Shown here: piece by piece, positions 46,327-54,800 of the stretch
How the letters are laid out: every line of letters begins with the position of its first letter
How positions within the stretch are numbered: the stretch's first letter is position 1
Assembly (NCBI RefSeq): GCF_000733925.1
Contig: NZ_JPOO01000001.1
Span: 2,046,001 to 2,110,000, forward strand
Reading direction: 5' to 3'
Source: Arenibacter algicola
Lineage (GTDB): Bacteria > Bacteroidota > Bacteroidia > Flavobacteriales > Flavobacteriaceae
Length of the DNA: 64,000 nt
Position numbers and translations under genes: made by a program
The notes under the pieces: model-generated
The model's input: the letters and a program-made list of their open reading frames with translations, nothing else
Told to the model about the DNA's origin: nothing
Database searches by the model: none

Positions 46327-47142
46327 ATGCAAGATTATAAAAAGATAACCGAATTGCCATCAAAATATAATGATCTGGAATTGATGGATACTGCAACAAT
46401 CCTTAGAAATATGAACAAGGAGGATCAATTGATTGCTGATGCGGTAGCAATGGTTATACCGGAAGTGACCAAATTGGTAGATGCCATGAAAGAAAGATTC
46501 GATAAAGGGGGCAGGCTATTTTATATAGGAGCAGGAACCAGCGGCCGATTGGGTATTTTGGATGCCTCGGAAATTCCACCCACTTTTGGGTTGTCGCACG
46601 ATCATGTAATTGGATTGATCGCCGGGGGGGATGTAGCGATTAGAAAGGCTGTTGAAAATGCCGAGGATGATACCGTTCAGGCTTGGAAGGATTTGGAAGC
46701 TTTTGATATTACAAAGAACGATACGGTGGTAGGAATAGCGGCATCGGGTACTACTCCATACGTCATTGGAGGGGTAAAGGAGGCTGCCGCCCATGGATTG
46801 TTGACTGCTTGTATCACCAATAATCCAGGTTCTCCCTTGACGCAGGCTGTAGAGATTCCCATCGCAGTAAATGTGGGACCTGAATTTCTTACCGGAAGTA
46901 CGCGGATGAAAAGTGGAACATCACAAAAACTAGTGCTCAATATGATTTCCACTGCCTTAATGATCAGGATAGGGAGGGTAAAGGGCAATAAAATGGTAAA
47001 TATGCAGCTTACCAATGAAAAGTTGGTAGATCGTGGAACCCGATATTTGGTAGAGGAATTAAAAATTGATTATGCCGAGGCAGAAAAATTATTAAAGAAA
47101 TACGGGTCCGTAAAGAATGCCATGGACGCCAGTAGGGGCTAA
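46327..47142 (+). CDS. murQ: N-acetylmuramic acid 6-phosphate etherase MurQ
   Basis: 271 residues, a SIS-domain lyase that splits the lactyl ether of MurNAc-6-phosphate to GlcNAc-6-phosphate and lactate. Signatures: GGRLFYIGAGTSGRLGILDASEIPPTF (here the GAGTSGRLG and DASEIPPTFG motifs with the catalytic Glu), GIAASGTTPYVIGG, and GPEFLTGSTRMKSGTSQK. Slightly shorter than E. coli MurQ (298) because the C-terminal extension is reduced. It completes the anhMurNAc route started by AnmK. Convergent with the cytochrome gene with a single base between stop codons. Confidence 0.95.
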   Translation: MQDYKKITELPSKYNDLELMDTATILRNMNKEDQLIADAVAMVIPEVTKLVDAMKERFDKGGRLFYIGAGTSGRLGILDASEIPPTFGLSHDHVIGLIAGGDVAIRKAVENAEDDTVQAWKDLEAFDITKNDTVVGIAASGTTPYVIGGVKEAAAHGLLTACITNNPGSPLTQAVEIPIAVNVGPEFLTGSTRMKSGTSQKLVLNMISTALMIRIGRVKGNKMVNMQLTNEKLVDRGTRYLVEELKIDYAEAEKLLKKYGSVKNAMDASRG

Positions 47143-47143
47143 G

Positions 47144-47548
47144 CTATTTATTGACACTCATAGAAACCTCTTCGGGGGTTACTATGCTGTCGCTTTTATT
47201 GCCCCAGGAGTTTAGGATATAGTTCATTACATCCGCAATTTCCTCATCTTCCAATCCCATTGGAGGCATAATATTGTTATAGGCTACCCCGTTCACCAAT
47301 ATATAGCCTTGTTGGCCGTATTTTACGCCCCTTATGCTTTCCTCTCTTTTGTTCAATAAAAAATCTGACTTGGCCAATGGAGGGAATGTTTTTTCAACAC
47401 CCTCTCCATTCGCCATATGGCAGTTTATACAGAAGTCTGAATAAATATCCGCACCTCTACTGATACTTTCTTCCAATTCCTTGTCCTGGAACAAAAAAAA
47501 GGTCAATAATGAAATGCAGGAAATATAGCTTAAAAGCAGAAGCTTCAT
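47144..47548 (-). CDS. Small c-type cytochrome
   Basis: 134 residues. An N-terminal signal or anchor (residues 1-20) is followed by a single haem-binding motif C40-I-N-C43-H44. MxxM at 94-97 (IMPPMG) offers the axial Met. The fold is that of class I cytochrome c (cytochrome_C domain, EEIADVMNYILNSW as the C-terminal helix). It follows the PQQ-type sugar dehydrogenase after 45 bases and probably accepts its electrons in the periplasm. Confidence 0.9.
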   Translation of the reverse strand: MKLLLLSYISCISLLTFFLFQDKELEESISRGADIYSDFCINCHMANGEGVEKTFPPLAKSDFLLNKREESIRGVKYGQQGYILVNGVAYNNIMPPMGLEDEEIADVMNYILNSWGNKSDSIVTPEEVSMSVNK

Positions 47549-47593
47549 ATATTACTTTTTAAGATTATGATACGTTATTCAATTTAAGGGCTA

Positions 47594-48715
47594 TTATTTC
47601 TTTGGTACCAATTTATAGATTCCCTTGCCTTCCACGGCCACATATATAAAACCGTCAGCTGCCTGTCTTACATCGCGTACACGTCCCATTTCGGGCATTA
47701 GTTTTTCTCTGTAAACAACTTTGTTGCCCTTTAGCTCCAATCTTTCCAAATATTGAAATTTTAAGGAACCTATTAATAAATTACCCTTCCATTCCGGGTA
47801 TTTGTCTGAAGTTACAAAGGCCATTCCACTTGGTGCAATGGAGGGTACCCAGTAATGAATTGGTTGCTCCATGCCTTCCATTTCAGTCTTATCCGTAATG
47901 GGGGTGCCGCTATAGTTGATGCCATAAGTAATTACCGGCCATCCGTAATTCTTGCCCTTTTCAATAATATTGATTTCGTCGCCACCCTGTGGCCCGTGTT
48001 CGTTATCCCAGATTTCACCGGTCATAGGGTTTTTTACCAGACCTTGGGGATTTCTATGTCCATAGCTATATATGGCTGTTTTTGCCCCTTCGGTATTTAC
48101 AAAAGGATTGTCTGAAGGAATACTCCCGTCCGCGTTTAAACGATATATTTTTCCGCCATCCCTGGTGATATCCTGAGGATTAACGTCCCGGTCCCCGCGG
48201 TCTCCAATGGAAAAGTATAAATACCCATCATTATCAAAAGCCATTCGGGATCCAAAGTGGTTGCCACTTGTGGTATTTGGTGTAGCCTTGTACAGTAACT
48301 GGGTGTCGGTAAGGCTGTTGTTGTTCAACTTTGCCCTTATAATGGCGGTATTTCCACCCTTATCATCACCTTCTTCAGAGGCATAGGATATATAGACCCA
48401 TCCATTATTGGCGTAATCGGGATGTAGAACAACATCTAACAGCCCTCCTTGACCTCTAACATATACGGCTGGAACATTGTCCACTATATTTTTTTTACCA
48501 TCCTTGAAATGGATCAATTGACCTGTCTTTTCCGTAATAAGCATACTGCCATCGGGAAGAAAGGTAAATCCCCAGGGTATTTGTAGTTCATCGATTATTA
48601 GCTCTGCGGTGAACGGAGGATTGTCTGTGCTATTAACTTCATTTTCAGTTTGTTGTGCGCATGATAAATTCAAAGACATCAAGGCGATAAATATAATTGA
48701 GATACTATTTTTCAT
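47594..48715 (-). CDS. PQQ-dependent sugar dehydrogenase (soluble GDH/Asd family) lipoprotein
   Basis: 373 residues, a six-bladed propeller. A lipoprotein signal ends in LNLSCAQQ (Cys19). Family motifs: LQIPWGFTFLPDGSMLITEK, GGLLDVVLHPDYANNGWVYISYA, GNHFGSRMAFDNDGYLYFSIGDRGDRD and HRNPQGLVKNP with the catalytic His region, NEHGPQGGDEIN (Ca/PQQ site). It would oxidise aldoses at C1 in the periplasm and pass electrons to the cytochrome encoded directly downstream. PQQ synthesis genes are not in the window. Confidence 0.92.
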   Translation of the reverse strand: MKNSISIIFIALMSLNLSCAQQTENEVNSTDNPPFTAELIIDELQIPWGFTFLPDGSMLITEKTGQLIHFKDGKKNIVDNVPAVYVRGQGGLLDVVLHPDYANNGWVYISYASEEGDDKGGNTAIIRAKLNNNSLTDTQLLYKATPNTTSGNHFGSRMAFDNDGYLYFSIGDRGDRDVNPQDITRDGGKIYRLNADGSIPSDNPFVNTEGAKTAIYSYGHRNPQGLVKNPMTGEIWDNEHGPQGGDEINIIEKGKNYGWPVITYGINYSGTPITDKTEMEGMEQPIHYWVPSIAPSGMAFVTSDKYPEWKGNLLIGSLKFQYLERLELKGNKVVYREKLMPEMGRVRDVRQAADGFIYVAVEGKGIYKLVPKK

Positions 48716-48849
48716 AATTCAACGTTAAATAATTAATAATGTAGCTTAGAACGCTAAAGATAAATATAAAATATAAGCAAAACTATTACATCGAAAATAT
48801 ACTTAGACTTCCCCAAGTCCAATTATATTTTGTAAAACCTACTTAACCT

Positions 48850-51800
48850 ATGCTTCCGAAAAAACCACGGTATATTTATTATGCCCTACTTCTGCTAGCA
48901 CTAAGCATTGTGTTTAGTACCTCGAAGGCAAACTCTATAGTTTATGAGCTTATAGCGGATGTTTCATCTGCAGTCGAAAATATAAATGCAATAGAGATTG
49001 TTGTTGAACAACCCCAGGAGAATAACTTTCTGGAGAGTTCCAGAATTAATACCAACGAAGAGGTCGCAATTGATGTTACTTCCAGTCCAATGATGTTTGC
49101 TACAATCATCAACGGTGCCAATGAACAGGTGACCTGTACCAACGATGGTAGCACCTTGGCCAAATTTTTTCTTTGTGGAACTGGAGATGATAGAACGGTT
49201 TCAGTGAGTGGATCTGGCACCATTACATGGCAGAAACTTTCGTCGAGCTGCGTTTTCGTAGGAACGGACACCTGTCCCGTAAAGGACAATAGTTGTTATG
49301 GCCCGGCAGTAACAAGTGCAACTTACTTTCTTGATGCCAGTGATCCCTCCGTTGCGGGGGAATATCGCGTTAGGGTAGGGTCAGGGGCTTTTTATTATTT
49401 TAGGGTATCTTCCAATCCCTTGAATCCCCAGCTTAGTACACAGGATATAATTTGTGGCAATCCAGGAAGGGTAGAGGTTACCAATGTACCTGCTGGTTAC
49501 GAATACAGTCTTAATTCTGCTGCAGGCCCCTATCAGGACAATCCGTATTTCGATATATTTACACCTGGTAATTATCAGGTGTATACGCGTTTAAAGAACG
49601 CTTCCCCAAGTGCATGTGTTTTCCCATCACAAACCGTAACCATAAACGAAGTGGATATGACTGTGGATGTTTCCATGGTAGATATCATCTGTAGTGGTGA
49701 TAAGGGTAGCATAAGTATCAACATCTCGGGTGTACCCGGATTTTATAGCTATAGGTTAATAAGAAACGGTGCTACCATGAATACCTTTGGTCCCAATGGG
49801 TCCAACACCCATACCTTTAATAATCTTGGGGCCGGAACCTATTCGGTATCCGTTCAGGCGGGCAGCAGTTGTACCCAGACCATTAGTACCATTAATGGAA
49901 ATCCGATTACCATAGGTGCGGGACTTGTACCTGTAGATGCTACTGCCTTTGCGACCGACAGTTTTGGCTGTGGTGCCACTTCAGTGGATATCACTATAGA
50001 TGCAAGCGGTGGTACGGGACCATATCAATATAATGTTAATGGAGGTGCCTTCGGGGGAAGTTTCGCAACTTCCACCACACATACGGTTAGTAGTCCAGGT
50101 ACCTATAATATAGTGGTAATGGATGCCAATGGATGTACCAAAAATGCAGCCGTTGATGTTGAGAATATTCCACCCCCAGTATACAATATCAGTTCTATAG
50201 ACGCCAATTGCGGGGGTTCCAATAACGGAAGTATTTCCGTAAATGTTACCAATAGTAATGGTTATAACCTGGAATACAGTATTAATAATGGCGGTACGTT
50301 TCAGAACAGTAATGTTTTTTCCAATTTGGCGCCAGGGAATTACAATGTAGTAATAAGGTATCAGCAAGATACTTTTTCTTGTACCACTCCAGCAGTCAGT
50401 AGGACCATAGGTACCCCTTCTACTATTTTAGGAAATGCCAATGCTACCCAAACCCCAACTTGTTTAAATGAAAGTGGGGGCCAGATTACCTTTTCGGGAG
50501 TTAGTGGAGGTGTCGGTCCATATGAGTACAGCATTGGGTCTGGCTTCATTCTGAACAATACGGTCTTTAATGGAATTTCCGCAGGGACATACTCCCCGCA
50601 GATACGCGATGCCAATGGTTGTGTTTCTACCCTCCCGGCCATTGTTTTTAGTCCGTTGAACAAACCTACGGATATCGATTTTACGGTATCCAGTATAGAT
50701 TGTGCCACAGGTACTGCGTCCGTTTCCTTAACGGTAACAGGAGGTGCGGCCATAAGTACTTATGAAATTATAGCCCCGACCAGTGTAAATAATGGTGGAT
50801 CCAATACCTTCACCGGTCTGGGTCTTGGTAGTTATACCTTTAGGGTAACCGATTCTGCTGGTTGTAATTATACAGAAAGTTTTGCCATAACAGATATTAG
50901 TTCTATTGGGGTTACTAGTCAGTTGTTGACCAATGTAACCTGTTTTGGGGATAGCGATGGGGCAGGTCGTTTTATAGTGGACGGATTTAATGGTACTTAC
51001 AGTTATCAAATAGATGCAAATCCTGTAGTAACTGGCCAGACTTCCAGTATAGTTTCTGTAGGTGGACTAAGTGCTGGTTCATATACCATAACGGTTACGG
51101 ATGAAGATACCAATTGCGTTGATACGGCAACCCTAACTATTGCGGAACCATCAGCTGCTTTGACCATATCTCCTATATGGACCGATATGAGTTGCCAAAA
51201 CAACAATAGGGGAGCGGTAAACGGGAATGCCTCCGGTGGATGGGGCGGATTTCAATATACCCTTACCAGACCAAACGGAACTACTGCGGGACCTAGGAGC
51301 AATCCAAATTTTACTGGCTTGACCGATGATACCGGGCCATACACTATTAGTGTTGTAGACGGTGGTGGTTGTACTGCTTCCGCAAGTTATACTTTTACTT
51401 CTTTAACGGCGCCCACTTTGGTGTTGGATACTGGAGCTTCCGATTTTTGTTTTGATAGTTCCAATGCTACAACCATGGTGGTCAACGCCAGTGGTGGGGA
51501 TGGGAACTACGAGTACAGAATTGATAATGGTCCTTGGGTAGCCGGTGGTGCCAGTGCAAGTTTTGGAGGTCTTACCCCTGGTAACCATACTGTTCAGGTA
51601 AGGGATGGAAATAACTGTATGGATGATGTTGTTAGGAATATAAGGCCACAGACCACTTCTACTGTAAGCATACAAAAAGAACTTACCTGTAGCTTGGTAC
51701 CTGGTGCAGGTGATGCCGATATTCGGGTAAATATTGGCAATGGAAATCCTCCTTATGCCAATTATGCCGTGAATATTAATGGAGGGGGGTATGGACTTAC

Positions 51801-54800
51801 TACACCTATTGCAGGAAGTAGTTTTGTATACACAACCCCAAGTCCTGGTACTTACCAGTTCCAAATTACTGATGGCAATGGTTGTGTGGTGGAAACCAAT
51901 GTGGTTACCATAAGCCCTACTGATGTAATTGTAGCCACGGCCGATGTTACGGACCCACGTTGTGATGATCCCAATACCGGGGTAGTCCGCTTGATACCTG
52001 ATACCACGGTAGGGGTGGCACCATATGAATATAGTATAGATGGTACCAACTATACAAGTCAGGCTGTATACGGAAATCTTTCCCCCGGAAATTATACCTA
52101 TTATGTTAGGGATAGCAGAGGGTGTTTTATAGATGTCGATTTTACTGTAGGACCTCCAGATCCAGGAATTGATGTCACAGTGGTGCCCAATGATGCTACC
52201 TGTGCTGCGGGAGTGGTTGAGGGAAGCATTGATGTTACTGGTAATGTCAATGGTGTAGCTCCTTATACCTATACTTTATTGGATGTCAACGGAAACGTTG
52301 TCGGTCCAGTCGTAAATACCGCCAGTGATACCCATAGTTTTACCAATTTACCTGAAGGGGAATACACGGTAATTACAAGGGATGCCTCCGGTTGTGAAGA
52401 TAGGGATGCAGTTACCTTGGGCCATACAGGACTGACAATTACACCTGTACCACCACCTTTGCCAGCCAGCTGTGATCCCAGTGCAGATGGCTTTACCTAT
52501 ACGGTTAATATTGCCGGTGGTTCGGGAGAGTATGATATAAGGGTATTGGGCGACCCGTCAGGCTTTTTTAGTATGGCATCTGGCGCTACCTCCCACACCT
52601 TTAGTTATGCGGCAAATGGAATTATTTACGGAGTAGCCTATACAGTTGAAGTTCTGGACAGGGTAACAGGTTGTATTTATCAGCAGGAAATTCCACCAGT
52701 AAGTGGTCCATTGCCTGGTTTTATCGCAACAGCTTCTGCGACTTCATCTTCCTGTGACGTATCCGGAAACGGAATATTCTATTATGAGGTTGAAGAATAT
52801 AGTGGCACACAGTTAGAAATTACGGTAATCAATGTTACAACTGGAGCTATTGTGGCACCTGCAACAATCATTGCAGTGCCAGCTTACGTTGCTGGTACTC
52901 CATATACAGGACAGATAACAAACTTGCCTCCCGGTAACTACCGTGTTCTGGTAGAGGATGTACCTACAGGATGTACCACTAGTGCACAGGCGATTATAGC
53001 CCAAGATATCCCTAGCATCAGCGTTGATAGCAATACCAATGCCAATTGTAATGATCCTTTAGGGCATTTGGTAATACGTGGTGTTGGAGGAACGGGGCCA
53101 TACCAATACTCTGTGGTACCCACCACAACGGCAGTAGGTGCCTATTCGGCAACTATGGACTATGATCTGTCTCCCGGGGATTATGATGTTTATGTACAGG
53201 ATGTCAGTGGATGTAGTTCTTTCACTACGGTGACCATATTAGAGGATCCAGGAGTTGCGGCACCTACCATTGATGTTACCAATCAATGCTTTGTGGTGGC
53301 TTCCTATAATGTAGAGGTTACTGGCCCGGTAAACAGTGGACCTGCCCCGGAGACTACTTTTCAGTACGATATGGGAAGTGGATTTCAGGATAGCCCTTTT
53401 TTCACGGTTCCCAATCCAGGTACTTATACCATGACCGTAAGGGATGGTAATGGATGTACTGCTACCAATACTTTTGAAGTATTCGACTTCTTCTCAATAA
53501 CCGCCAGTGCAACCGCGGAGCCTTCGTGTAATAACGCAGATGGTACCATTACTGTTGTGACTTCAGGTGGTAGTGGAGATTTTGATTATGTTTTGGATGA
53601 TGGCATAAATCCAACTACTTTTCAAGCTAATAATCCTGTTTTTACCGCACTTGTTCCTGGGAATTATACCATAACCGTAACAGATAGAAGTTCCAATACC
53701 ACTCCATTATGTGAGGATACAGCGGTAGTAGAAATTATTACAGTGGATCAACCAATTATAGATTCCGTGTTGACAGAAGATATTTCTTGTTTCGGAAGTG
53801 CTGATGGTAGCATTTCGGTTGATTTGGTAGCGGCATCAGCAACAGACGGACCTTTTGTTTATAATTTATACGATAGCGGTAACAATTTGATTGTGAGTCA
53901 GGCCGATGCTATTTTCGATAATTTAAATCCTGACAACTATCAAGTTGAGGTGGTGTCCAGCAGAGGGTGTACATCAGCTCGAGTGCCTGCGAATATTATA
54001 GAACCTACAGCATTGATGGGGGCGGCAACAGCTCCTCCCTTTACCTGTAATCCGTCCAGCAATACCTTTAATACCACAACAATATCCGCATATGCGGATA
54101 CCAATGGGGATGGTACCGGTGCACTTACAGGTACAGGACCCTATTCTTACAGTATAAATGATGGTACCCCGGTATTCGATGGGACCAATTTCCAGAGTAG
54201 CAATACCTTTGAGATTATCGATAACGGTGGGCCTCAGACCATAATTGTTACAATAAGGGATAATAATGGTTGTGAAATTACCGATACGGTCAATTTGACT
54301 CCTCCCACCGGACTAACCTTTAGTTTTAACGAACTTACCCCTATTACCTGTGACGCTTCGGGATCTGGTGTAATGGCCAGTACCGTTGAGATTATTATAG
54401 ACCAGGGTCCTGGAAATTACGGGGTTGAAATATTGCCTTTGGGATCACAGCCAGAGCGACTTACCAGTGGAGCCGATAGGATTGTTTGGGACTTGGATAC
54501 TCCTGGAGATTATATTTTTGCTGTGAGGGATATAGCCAATGGCGGCTGTTTGTTTGTTACTCCAACGTACAATGTGCCGGATTATAACCTTATAGAGGCT
54601 GTTATCAATGAGGTGAAACCAGTAACCTGTTTTAATGGATCTGACGGGGAAATCAGTATTGAAGTCAACAATTATACGGGTGTTTATAATTATGAAGTAT
54701 TTTCCCGTGATGCTGCCGGTGTGGAAACAACCACTGGAGTTACAGGAAGTTTTGATACCGCCAATCCAATAAACACCCCAGAAATAATTGTCGGCGTACC

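Noticed and set aside
47140..47146. Possible overlap or fusion of murQ and the cytochrome gene
   Set aside because: The genes converge with one base between the stop codons; both are complete and on opposite strands.
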